This document shows positions 1 to 10,901 of a DNA stretch of 64,000 nucleotides, in pieces; within the stretch, counting starts at the first letter, position 1, and every line of letters starts with the position of its first letter. The notes under the pieces are model-generated. The model did no database searches. It saw only the letters and a list, made by a program, of their open reading frames with translations, and was not told the DNA's origin. The DNA is from Corinectria fuckeliana (lineage: Eukaryota > Ascomycota > Sordariomycetes > Hypocreales > Nectriaceae), in assembly GCA_019137255.1 (NCBI GenBank), contig WPDH01000008.1:310001-374000 (forward strand), written 5' to 3'. Both the position numbers and the translations under genes were made by a program.

Positions 1-1451
1 AACAACATGACACATGGGATTTGTCACGGTTCAACCGCAATGGCTCGTTGGAGATGCTCGGGCAAATGATGCATGAGACATGAGATGTTGGCAGGCAGGA
101 ATGGATTTGGGCTTCTTGTTGTCTGGAATTCACGATAGAGAGAAGACGTGGGAACGTCGACGACTCGGTTCTTTTTGACGCGCATATTCAAGGCGGGTGG
201 AAATACCCTTATTTTTTCACGATAGATTACACGCACACCCGCCGCGCGCATTCAAGAAGTCGATGTGATTTTCAAGTGCATTGATGGACGGATCCTGGGG
301 CTTCGATCTATGTTATAAATCCACACTACTATCACGGACTTTCTGGTTTGGCATTCGCTGCTCTTTGCAAAGTGGAACAGTCTTTTGGTGTATATTTTCC
401 CGCTGTATTTGTCTTGAACGATATCCTACGAATGATTTTGCATGCAAAGGAGGAGAGGAGAACCATGTATATTGGCGGGTCGTGACGGGTGGTTTCTGTT
501 TCTTCATGTCAGGTCCTTGGGATCCTGTTTCTCGCTCGCCTGCTTGGTGATGAAGTTGAGGTCGCAGGGGCAAGGCGATGGCGAATGCTTGGGTGTATTC
601 TCAATAGACGCGGCAGCAGTTGGCTGGGCTCGGTTTTTTCTTCTTAATAGAGATGCCATCAGATACCTTTTTATACATATCATGAACTTGCTACTTAGCT
701 GTGTTTGTTGGGTCGATCCTTGATGTTCAACCGCACCACCTCCGCCGTTTCGGTACGAAAGGCAAGAAAAAAAAAGGTTACTTACTCTATATATGAGACC
801 ACCATAAAAAGAGCCAAGTACTTTGACTGCGACTTGGACATAACCTCATAATTAACCTGTGGCCCGTCTTGGCACGTAAAGGCAAGGGATAGGCAATCCC
901 AAGCACATAGGGAACATAGGGAATAGTCAAGACATGGCTATGCTATTTCAGAGAACCTTTTCACGATAGCATTTCTGTCTATCTATTTTGTTTAGTCATC
1001 GAAACTGCGGATTCAGACAGACAGCCCATATATTTCGTCTCTCTTCCGTCGTCGGCCATTATACCCGAAGCCTGAACCGCACCAACTGCATGCACGCGCA
1101 GACTCCCTTCCCTTTCGGAACCCATCCGTTTCCAGTCCCGTTGAACTCCGTTCGTCCAGCAAAAAGCGGAGGCAAAAGCAAAAGCATAAGTAAAACAAAG
1201 TAAAGACTTGGCGAAACATGCGGCGGGAAGACGTCACATGATGATGATACAGAAACGCCGTGAAACAAAATAAGAGGAGAGAAAGAAGAGAAGAAGAAGG
1301 AAAAAGGCCGGTTAACCTGCAGGCCCTCCTTCATCATCATCATCCATCCTACGATGCCCTCACAACCGCCGTCTTGCGATGGCTAAAACAGAGCCCTGCC
1401 GCGACTCACGAATCCACGCCAGTCGAGCTTTTTGGGACTTGATCGCTCGCT
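1..1451. other. Intergenic DNA, no gene recognised
   Basis: This stretch lies downstream of the Dbf2-type kinase gene. Open frames here are short and overlap on both strands, with no recognisable domain or splice pattern. The part just before 1452 probably contains the 3' UTR of the kinase gene. An A-rich run sits near 764-776. I see nothing else that can be supported. Confidence 0.5.
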
Positions 1452-3545
1452 CTAGAGCATTGTCCCGAACGTGTCATCTGTGGGGATGCGCTTCCGTGGG
1501 CTGCCGCCATCTTCAGTGGCGGGCTTGCGGTGCCTGAACGTGAAACCAACGAAGAGGCCCTTGCTCATCGGGTCTTCGCGCTCAGCCATGGTCTCGAGGG
1601 CCTGTTGCTTCTCGTGGACCTCCTTGTACTTGGCCATGTCAGCTTCGTTGCTGAAATCGTCAAAGTAACCAGCGTCCGTCTCCGAGTCCAGCTCGGGGAC
1701 AAAGGGCGCCCGGGTTTGACGAAGAGTCTCCCAGTCGACTTCGGCAAAGTAGTGGTGGTTGTAGATATCCTTAATATTGGAGAAACGTCGCGTTCTGGAG
1801 TTGATGCATCTGTCGTGGGTTAGTGGACAGAAGAGCTCGTAGTGGAAGACGAGATTAGACTTACGTGCATATGAAGTTCCAAGTTCGGTTGCTCAGGAAG
1901 TAGTTGGGGTCCTCCCACACAGGCCTCTTCAGCACCTCCTTCCAGTGCTTCAGATTGCGCCAAGTCTCATCAGGAGTAGCACCCGCAAAGGGAGGGAATC
2001 CGGTGAGCGCCTCGAACAGCATACAGCCCAAGCTCCAGTAGTCAACCGTGAAGTCGTATTCCTCCCCTCTAAGGACCTCGGGGGCCATGTAGTCTGGCGA
2101 GCCAACAATGGACTTGGCATAGTTGACGTCCTTGTCGCGCATAGTTCGGTAGCTCTCTCGTCGCTCGGCCACGGTTCGTTGGTCGATCGGCTTGCCAAAT
2201 GGAACAGCCGTCTCCGAAGCCTTCTCCAACTTGATGCGCATGGACTCGATCTTGGACGGTGCCAGCATGCCAGCAGCCAGACCAAAATCTGTTAGCTTGA
2301 CGTGACCAGTTGAATCGACCAGGAAGTTCTCGGGCTTCAGATCACGGTGAATGTAACCTAGCTGGTGCAGAGCATCAACTGCGCAGAACATTTCGGCGAT
2401 GTAGAAACGAGCGTGACGGTTTGACAGAACACCAGTATTGTTAAGCAAGGTGCGGAAGTCACCGCCGGGCACATATTCCATCGCAAGATAGATGCTCTTC
2501 TCGTCTTGGAAAGAGTAAAGCAGTCTAACGAGCCACTCGCTCTGAGCGGTAGTGAGAATATCTCGCTCGGTGAGGACGTGTCGGACCTCATCGAGCTTAA
2601 AGAGCAGCTTCTTGCTCATGACCTTGAGCGCACAAACCTCACGGGTGTCCTTCTTCTGGGCCAGAAAGACCTGGCCGTAGCCGCCTTGCCCGACTTGGGT
2701 CAATATCTGGAAGTCACCCTGGCGGAGTCGGACGCGTCGCTTGCGAAGGTTGGCACGCTCTCGGCCAGTGTACTTGGACCACATTTGGTTATGTGTCTGT
2801 TCGTCCGTCTCCGGGGGTTTGGGGTATTCGGACTCGAAGGCAGCTAATCGATTCTGCCGAGAACCAACGTATGTGAGGAGATCAAAGTAGTAATCAAGAA
2901 AATCTGCAATAGTGTTAGAGAAGCAATCTGTCTATGATATCCCATGGTTGAAAACATACAGAGCTGTGTAACGTTGACCATGCGGCGAACATTGGGCTTC
3001 TGAAGGATCTCGCGCTCCTCGGCAGTCAAGCCTCGAGAGGTGTTAAACTTCTTGGCCGGGGTAGAAGGCCGGTCCTTGTGCTCGTAGAGTTGTTGGCGGG
3101 AGAGGGCAGCATGACTATGTTGATGGGGCGAGTCTGTGGCATTCGTGCGGGGTGCGGGCGGGGTGTTCTCCTGGCCCTGCTTCTTTAGAGGGCTGCTGGG
3201 CCTGGTCTTGTGAATGACGCTATCGTCTACATTGACGCTGGATTCGTCCAGGGGCTGGGCGTTGCTCTTGGTGGGAGATAACGGGGCGACGAGACTCTGA
3301 GGGCGGCCCAACTTGACGGGAGCTTCGAGGCTGGGGGCGTTGAGGGACATGGCCTGTTCGAAGGCGGCGGGGAGGTCGTGTGCGCCGGGAGGGACTGTCT
3401 TCTTGCTGGGGCTTCCCTGGGGAGTGCTCGTGGGGTTAACGAAGTTGTCGAGCTTGGTAGGCGTCCCGGGACGGGGAATGGGCATATCCTCGCCGGGGCC
3501 CTTTTCCTTCCCACTAGGGAAGAAGCTGGACATGAAGCTCGCCAT
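1452..3545 (-). CDS. dbf2: NDR/LATS-family Ser/Thr kinase, Dbf2/Sid2 type
   Basis: AGC-group NDR kinase of the mitotic exit / septation initiation network; with its Mob1 partner it triggers cytokinesis and septum formation. Three exons read in frame: 3545-2960, 2903-1865 and 1809-1452, giving 660 residues. The first ~180 residues are a low-complexity Ser/Pro/Thr leader, followed by the Mob-binding N-terminal region (from about KPNVRRMVNVTQ). The kinase domain has the glycine loop GQGGYG (~267-272), HRDLKPEN with catalytic Asp ~383, DFG at ~401, and the long NDR insert before the activation segment GSPDYMAPE. The C-terminal hydrophobic motif FVGFTF is present. Both introns are GT-AG, and the first interrupts a Tyr codon in the Mob-binding region. 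The ATG at 3545 was chosen because it begins MASFMSSFF; the open frame further upstream has no family resemblance. All catalytic residues are intact. The Dbf2/Sid2 rather than Cot1/Cbk1 subgroup is judged from the overall sequence. Confidence 0.95.
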
Positions 3546-5240
3546 TGTTTGTGTTGGCGGCGTGCGTCTGTGATGGTGAGAGGGATGTGGCGCTGCACGC
3601 GTGCTCTGGTTTGGCAATTCGGATGCTGCGGTGGCGGATTGGGCAGCAAAGCCGGCGGCTAGATAACAAGGCTAGCAGTCAATAACAGAAGAAGATAAGG
3701 AGTGACGAGATGAAGAGAGCTTTCGTCCTCGACTAAGCCTGCGAGGCGAATGGGGGGAAACGTTGTTGAGAGATGCAAAGTCGCGGTAGCAGTGGTAACA
3801 ACGGCAGCAGGTGCAGAGTCGCTGGTGGGTTGCCTTGGTAGGTATGAGTGGACGGAGAGGAATGCGCCGTGTCATTGGATGGGCGGGGTGATTGATCAAC
3901 ATGGTTGCAGCAGCAACTATCGCCATCTGGGTGCACACAATGCTTGGTGGGGGTTGTTTACCCGAAGATCCGCCGTCCGCTGGAAACCCCATTCCAGTCC
4001 GAATTTCAGGAATTTCATATTGAGAGGTTCCAATGTGTTGTTCAGTCCTAGGATTTCACCAACCCGGCTCCCTCGAGTTACCACCAGCTGTACGATAATA
4101 GCGGGTGTCCAATGTTCCTCAGATGGCCATGTCTCGCTGTTGGACGGCGCCTTGCCTCCGCGTCCCGTGGAGTTCGATTGGCGACTGACAGGTATCTCAA
4201 GTGTACGGAGAGACCATCGTTCAGGGCCAAAACCATAGTAACAAGTGACATCGGCTGCAAGATACTGAGAGAAATGCTTCAACGTCTCTTCATCATGCGT
4301 CCCGCTCAACATGGGAGTGCTTGGCAACTGCCAACATCCGGATGCCTTCTAGGTTCTTATTAGAGCGCTTCTAAAAGCACTTGAGCCTAGATCTAGACGC
4401 TGGATACTATACTCCGTATGACATTGTCGATCAACCCACACTCCCGAAACTGGGCGAATTCTTTTATGCCAGGCTGATACAGACACTACGGCCATTGTTG
4501 ACCACACCGGGCAACCTGGTGACAGTGACTGGAATGAGAGGAGATGGATGGTCTTCCGCAGCAACAACCCCCACCAAACGTTGCATGTTGCACTGAGATG
4601 CCAAAGAGGAAAAGAAAAGAAAAAAAGAGGAAAAGAACGTGTTATGAACTCAATTCACGAGCTCTAGCGGAAAGGTACTTAAGGAGCCAAAAGTCCTATT
4701 GCATGCACAAGTAGGTATGTCTTGGCGATTTACTTCGCAGGTCTTGGGCGGCATGGCTTCAAGCTGTCATCCATCGGATCCCCCGGTGCACCTTATCCCA
4801 GATAGCTCGTACTCTCAAGATCCACATGATTTCTTCATCACATCATGCCATCTGGTGCGGTAGTTAGTCTCGAGGCGTGCAGCAGCCAGTGCAACGGCCA
4901 CAACCGGTTTCCGCCGGCTAAACAGGGATCTAATCTTATCAATCTAACCTCGGAATCACACTCCCTAAGTTACAGAGCATCATCATGGGATCAGGGTCAC
5001 CAGCTAGCGCAGCCACCTCCACTTAGGTCGGGTAGGTAGCTTATTAGTCGGTTTGCGCCTGTTAGCCCGCCTGATATGTCGCAATACCTGGGAGCCTCTC
5101 CTCGTCTATTTCTTCCCATCCTCATCCTCCTTCTTTCTGCTTCTCTCCCACCCATGACCAACTAGACCTAGGCTGACCTTGTCTCGAGCCCAGTGGCATC
5201 CATCTCTGATATTTGAACCTCACGCTACAAGGACTGCACC
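3546..5240. other. Intergenic region between DBF2 and CREG-like gene
   Basis: Divergent 5' regions: the kinase is transcribed leftward and the CREG-like gene rightward. The first ~250 bases beside 3545 and the pyrimidine-rich stretch around 5090-5160 are plausible 5' leaders. I found no supported gene in between; the longest minus-strand frame (3917-4327) shows no known domain. Confidence 0.5.
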
Positions 5241-6098
5241 ATGAAGATTACCCACGTCATCGCCGGCCTGGCTGCGACCGCGCGCGCCTTCAGCCCCGCC
5301 GACCTCTTTGCGAACGACATCTTTGCCAACGAAGCCGAAACCAACGAGCACAGGATCCCGTCCAGCTTCGAGTCTGCCGTCATCGCTCGCCGCGTGCTCG
5401 CTCTCACCAAACTGGCCACCCTGTCGACCGTCTTCCCCGGCTCGAAGTCCAAGTCCGATGGTGCCGACGAGGCCGAGAATCGCCCACCGGGACTCGATGG
5501 CATCCCCATCGGAATGATGGACTACGTCGCCGACTGCGAGGACAAGGGCAACCCGACGATCCTCGAGATCAAGATTGCTACGACGTTCAAGAACGCCCGC
5601 GCCGGCTCCAACATTACGCTCTCGGCGAACTGGGTCCCTCCCTACCCGCCATCGAAGCGCATTTCCTTCCTCTCACGCCTCTCAGCCTACGTGCCCTTCC
5701 TCTCGAGCTCCGAGTACAACGTCCCGCCAGCACAGTCTTCTACCCCGGACACGGTGCCTTACTCGGCCGCCAACCTTCCCCGCTTCTCGCTCATCGGCTA
5801 CCTGGAGGACATCACTCCCAACCCCGTCGAGGCCGTGAAGCTTGCCGCTTGCTTCACATACAAGCACCCGGATGCCAAGTACTGGCTCCCGGGTAACGTC
5901 ATCCATGAGAGCCAGTGGTCGCGTCTGGTGGTGACCAAGGTCTATTTTGTCGGCGGATTTGGAGACCGCGCATACATTGGCTGGATCCCTCTCGAGGAGT
6001 GGCAGGCTGTCACGAAGAGCGATGTGGATGGCATCAAGCTGCCCGGTGAAGAGAAGGGCTGGAGCGAGTGGTCGGCTAAGCAGGCCGGGGACCTGTGA
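5241..6098 (+). CDS. Secreted CREG-like (PNPOx-type beta-barrel) protein
   Basis: Single-exon gene of 285 residues. The N terminus MKITHVIAGLAATARAF looks like a short signal peptide, so the product is probably secreted or vacuolar. The remainder resembles the CREG family, which has a split-barrel fold like pyridoxamine-5'-phosphate oxidases but in animals does not bind flavin. The strongest signature is near the C terminus: HPDAKYWLPG, then HESQW, then VYFVGGFGDRAYIGWIP. An ARRVLALTKLATLST-like segment near residues 50-65 matches the usual start of the barrel. The function of the fungal members is unknown to me. The ATG at 5241 (context ACCATGA) is preferred because it begins the signal peptide. 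Codon use is strongly C/G-ending, as expected of an expressed gene. The family call is firm; enzymatic activity is not implied. Confidence 0.85.
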   Translation: MKITHVIAGLAATARAFSPADLFANDIFANEAETNEHRIPSSFESAVIARRVLALTKLATLSTVFPGSKSKSDGADEAENRPPGLDGIPIGMMDYVADCEDKGNPTILEIKIATTFKNARAGSNITLSANWVPPYPPSKRISFLSRLSAYVPFLSSSEYNVPPAQSSTPDTVPYSAANLPRFSLIGYLEDITPNPVEAVKLAACFTYKHPDAKYWLPGNVIHESQWSRLVVTKVYFVGGFGDRAYIGWIPLEEWQAVTKSDVDGIKLPGEEKGWSEWSAKQAGDL

Positions 6099-9000
6099 TG
6101 GCATGACTTCATTTGCTTTGATGGGATTGGGTAGCGATGAAGTGCATGTGTTTCTGTGAGTATGTGGGCGGACGTATTAACTTGATGCTATTGAACTGTA
6201 AATCAGAAGTCCAATACTTGATCTGGGCTTGCGCCGGGTCTGTCGTAGGGGCGTCACGGGCCGCTTTTGCTTGAGATGGCTTGCCAGGTAGGCGAGTGTG
6301 CGATTCTTGAGTAGTGCTTCATCAATGTACTCAATTCATGCTTTGACTGTGACCATCGATCAGCCCACGGGCCAGGTCTGTGACAGATTGATGGCGGAAG
6401 AGGGGAAGATTTTCCGGCGAATGAATCGCAGCGAGGTAGGCATTAGGCTTGGCAGGCGTGGCGTGGCGCGGTCGGCTGTCACCTGCATACAGTACAGCTT
6501 GAGCGTGAGTTGCGAGAGAGGCCAAGGCGACAAGAGACACTTGACACGGTGCTGCCGGTGTACTGTACCACCGACGGGTTGATCCGGCGCTGTGTGAGCT
6601 GTGATACTGTCACGCTGGATGGCGATCGGGCGGACATTGCATACACGATAGGAGACGGACAGGCACAGTCACACGATACTCGATTTATTAGTATGTAAGG
6701 TAGGGAGACGACAGAGATCTGTGCAAGCACCTTGTACCGGATAGAGACATGGATGATAATGGGGTGGGTTTCCAACATGATTGAAGCCGTTCGGTAGACT
6801 ATAAGCCAGACAGTCTTGCAAGGTGCGCGACCTCTGGTGGCTCGGAACTACGGACGTGGGACAGTAGGACGGACCCGGGACCGGAAAGGAGTGGTCTTGC
6901 TAGTTTGTGAAGAGATTGCCAGAAGGGAAAGGTGTTGGCTGGGAGGCTTCTCAGGGCGGCCGCTCGGCTCGGAGTAGGAAGCCATCGGAGGGTATTCCGA
7001 TATTCGGCTACGAACGAAGCGATCGTAGGAACATGCTCGTACCTATACCAAGCAGAAGTCAAAGATAACCAGACATACTAGAATTAGTGGCTGGGCATTT
7101 TATCCGGCTCCTTCTTGAGGGTGATTGTCTGCTACTCGGACGGGCCGACTCTGGAACCAACCATTACCACTTCTCCTCGCCTTCTCCGCACACCGCAACG
7201 CCACGCAAACGCACCTCAACAAGCGAAGCGCGACTCCCTCTCCAATGAATAGCGGCACCGGGCGGGCTTGGTGTCGAACACTAGGTTGCCCGCTAGCAAG
7301 TCGCCGCTGGGGTTCTAGGCTGGCCCACGACCTCCCTGGGATGCAGGCGCTCACACCCCTGCAACTTGGGAGCCCGGATCGGATGCTCTTGGAGCAAGAC
7401 ATGAGATTCGTGCTTTTTGTCATTCATCGAGGTGTCTGCGACATGCTTGGCTGTCGCAAATGATATCGACGCTGTTTCGTTGCCTGCATTTCGTAGCACG
7501 GTTTATCTAGAATAATTAGTAGTGGAGGGTCGTGAGATCGGAGCATATGCTTGCCTTGTGAAACTCGGTACTAGACTAGTCGTTGACGTGATGACTGCCA
7601 ACGAGATTATAGAAGCTCGAATTTCAACGCTTGAAAAGCACCTTACTCTTGTTTTAGTACTTAGTTGTCCCTAAGTATGCATCTCTCTCTGTTACTCAAG
7701 CTCAGCTTACGCACGATGTCGTCACACCAGCTGGTAGACTAATTAAGCGGTTTGCCTACGTCGGTTGACCTGCTTGAGTGTATGGGTTTCATGGAGCCCA
7801 GACGCTGCTTAAAATAAGTAGCACTTCCGATTAAAGCAAAAATCTACTCTTCTGATGCACTGCGTTGACCAATCCCCCATCTGTTTCGTGCTCCTCAACC
7901 GTGGATTGCTTCGTCTCGGTTTCATGACAACTGCTCTGTAACGTTAACGATACGGCCATTGACCTGCCAATCAAGAAACTCGGATATCACGGTGCGCCGA
8001 GAACGAGATAAAGGACTAATTACCAGTGCATCGAGTGTTTCGTGTTGGGTAGGTTACCGTTGCCTGTTTTCTGGCAGCGAATTCCTCGGCATCCTAAACG
8101 CAGCTTACGGTAGATGACAGTCGAGGCTTGGTAGCAAAGAATGTCGTCGGTGAGTAATAGAATATCAATCATCTGTCTATTGGACTTGAAATGGGTATGT
8201 GCCTAGCTACAGAGATGCTCGCTGTACTTTGTGGGCTCATTGCATATGGCATTGATGATAGAAGTAAGGGTATCTTGACACATTTGTCAAGCCACATGAG
8301 GCTCAGTCTGTCGGTTCGAATTCGTTGGGTGTAACCTTCTTAATATCCGCACCTCAAATTTCCTTCTATTCACCCGCATGGCTGCATTCCAACGCATGCA
8401 TCTATCTCCCTTGGCCTTCCCCTCCTCTCAGGACCATGTTATTTGCCTTTCCACTTATAAGTGCTAATACTGACCTAAATCCTAGATCCCCTGCAGGCTG
8501 TTCGGCCCATTTATTCCCTCGGCATCATGCTTCAACTCGATAGTGTTGGCAAGTTTGTTCGTCGGAAGGCTAAAGGGAAAAGATCTAGACTCACGAAAGA
8601 TCAAGTGACGTTGCACATATGCTACTGCAGCTATACGACCTTAGCCTAACGCTTCCTATCCTTGTATAGGCCCTCTGGAACGGGTATTATGGCGGCCAGG
8701 CTTGTGTTTTTGATGGAAGGCTTTAGCCACCATGACAAACATAAGCCCCAGAGTGCTGCTAGTGCTCGTCCTGGGGGTGAGTGGCTGGGTGAATGTTGGG
8801 ATGGCATGCTGCAGATGCAGCTAAGCGGCTTGTTTGAGTGTTTGTCTGACGGCAGCTTGTCTCAGGTGCTTGGCTACCTGCAGCAAGTAGATGCGTCTTC
8901 TGCATCTCTGCATCTCTGCATGTTTGTCTGCACGGCTTTATGTCGACGGCTGACCGAAGACGCAATCAAGCAGCCAAAGCACCGAGTGTCACTTTTCGTA

Positions 9001-10871
9001 TCGGAGTTCGCAAGCACGATCAGTCCGAGGGGTCGGGAAGTCGGTCAGACGTCAGCCGTACGTACGTAGTAGTAGTTTTTTCTCGTGGCGAATCTCTTAT
9101 GTATTTCAGAGGCGCAGCACAGGGCACCCTGGAGATGCAGTTAGTGCTGGACGTTAGGAGCAAAAGCAGAGAGAAATATTCGCCCTCCTCAGTTCTAACT
9201 AAAGTAGGTGTGGTTTCGATTTGATAAACTCCTCGGATAGCTGCTGTGGTGCACGATCGCAGTAACCCGATATCGCGGCGACCTCGTTCCACATTCCACG
9301 ATGGCATCTGTTTGAGATTCATGGTGTGCTGTCCAGGTGGGGTTTGGCGGGCGGATGGGCGTGGCGCTAGTCATTGATATCATCCACTCATCATCATCAT
9401 CTCTCAACTTCCGAGAATGGCGCGGAGTAATCCTTACGGTGTACGTACAAGCTAGTACATACGTACAATGTGCTATCCGTGATGATCGGCCCGCCTAGAG
9501 GCCATCGCGGACCCCGTTTATGTCTTGCCGACATGCTGTGACCCACTCACCGAGCAACCTGCTAAAAGCCTCGTCGAGGGAGGTTCGTCCATCTGCTTCA
9601 TGAGCGCGGCTGCCCGTCATCAGTGGGCGTAATAACTAATCTACCTACCTACCTAGGCTTGCCAGGGAAGGTGAGTGAGGCCGTCTGGTCTCATCCCGCC
9701 CTGGCGGCCAGGCGGAGCACCCACTCCTACGTACTAGTACGTAGTAAGCAGATATGTACAACTTGGAAACCCCTCCCAGCCTGGAACCCTAGGTGCCCAG
9801 CTCCCCAATGATCCCGGATACAATGATCCCAATCCTTGGATTCTCCCTCGAAAACGCCCAGTCCCGGTCGGGAAACAAGCCGCCCGATACGCACACCACC
9901 ATTCGATTTGCGTCCTTGACTCAAAAGCCAGAAGAGCTCCCCATCTTCGGACAGCAACGTACCGCATCGGGACGGAGCACGGAGTATGCACCCGCAGATC
10001 GATCGCTAGCTTCTCAGCCAGCAGGCGACTAAGCTGGAATTTGGATCTAAGCTGCCGACCGTGGACTGCTCGCTCTCCACACGCCGCCACACACACGCCC
10101 CCTATCCCGTCTCTTTCTCCCCCAGTGAAGCGAACAGGGCGAGTGATAAGTCAAGGGTCTCGGGACCCTGGTCTCCGGGCTCTTGTACTGCAGGCCTACT
10201 GTAATAGGCCAAACGACGGTTTGGCCTGTCCTGTGCTTCTGTGCCTCGCCCTGGCTGGCTGGCCGACCCATCCAACCCACCTATTCTTACCCCCATTCCA
10301 ATCCCCGTTCGACACCCACTTCCCATCTCATCGACTCTCTGCCACGGGCGTCTCGTGCTCTCTTTAGCACCTAGCGCTCTATTCGTTCGCATTGCCTATC
10401 GTGCCTACCCTCTTTCCCAGTCACAACTCAGCCGCCGTCACCATTTCACCCCAACGCCTACCTCAGGCGACGACGTCGACCCCGAATCGCGACCACGAAT
10501 CGTGACGGCGAACTACGACAACTAACCGACGACCCACTTGGGGCTTCAGCATCCACAGGGTCGACTCGATTACCCTGGGCTCTCCTCTCCTGTCTACGCC
10601 TCGCCTCGGACCCTGCGGCTGAACCACCCGACCGAAACCCACGACAACGAAGAAGACGACGGCCACAACAGCGATGACAACGGCAAACCGTCAACACAAC
10701 GCTTCTAATTAACAATTCGCCTGCAACCTCTTGAACCGACACCTGTTCCCTGCCGCACCTCCCGGATCGAAGTTCCGAGTCCCGGCCGACCGTCGCACGG
10801 CATCGCGATTCGACGTCAACCGACTCGTCCTCTATTTACTACCGCACCCTCATCTCTCTAGATCTTTCGGC
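6099..10871. other. Long intergenic region upstream of SRB8
   Basis: About 4.8 kb without a gene I can support. Frames are short and mostly start at non-ATG codons. Visible elements are a (CTAC)n-like run near 9641-9656, a TACGTACTAGTACGTA palindromic stretch near 9728-9743, and a pyrimidine-rich segment from about 10080 to 10870 that probably includes the SRB8 promoter and 5' leader. A GGTTCGAATTC B-box-like string at about 8311 has no matching tRNA structure. Confidence 0.5.
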
Positions 10872-10901
10872 ATGGCGCCTCCGCCCCCGTCCCTACAATG
10901 A
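10872..10901 (+). promoter_or_regulatory. Nine-codon uORF overlapping the SRB8 start codon (ATGA)
   Basis: An ATG at 10872 opens a nine-codon frame (Met-Ala-Pro-Pro-Pro-Pro-Ser-Leu-Gln) that ends at TGA 10899-10901. That stop shares the bases of the main ATG (10898-10900), forming an ATGA overlap. Seen directly in sequence. By analogy with coupled termination-reinitiation, the uORF could tune SRB8 translation; this is inference, and it requires transcription to start upstream of 10872. The four consecutive Pro codons could slow ribosomes. Confidence 0.6.

Noticed and set aside
8300..8345. GGTTCGAATTC resembling a tRNA B box
   Set aside because: No matching A box at the right distance and no cloverleaf arms could be drawn.
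8662..9069. 135-codon plus-strand frame
   Set aside because: No recognisable domain, no intron support, and composition consistent with chance.
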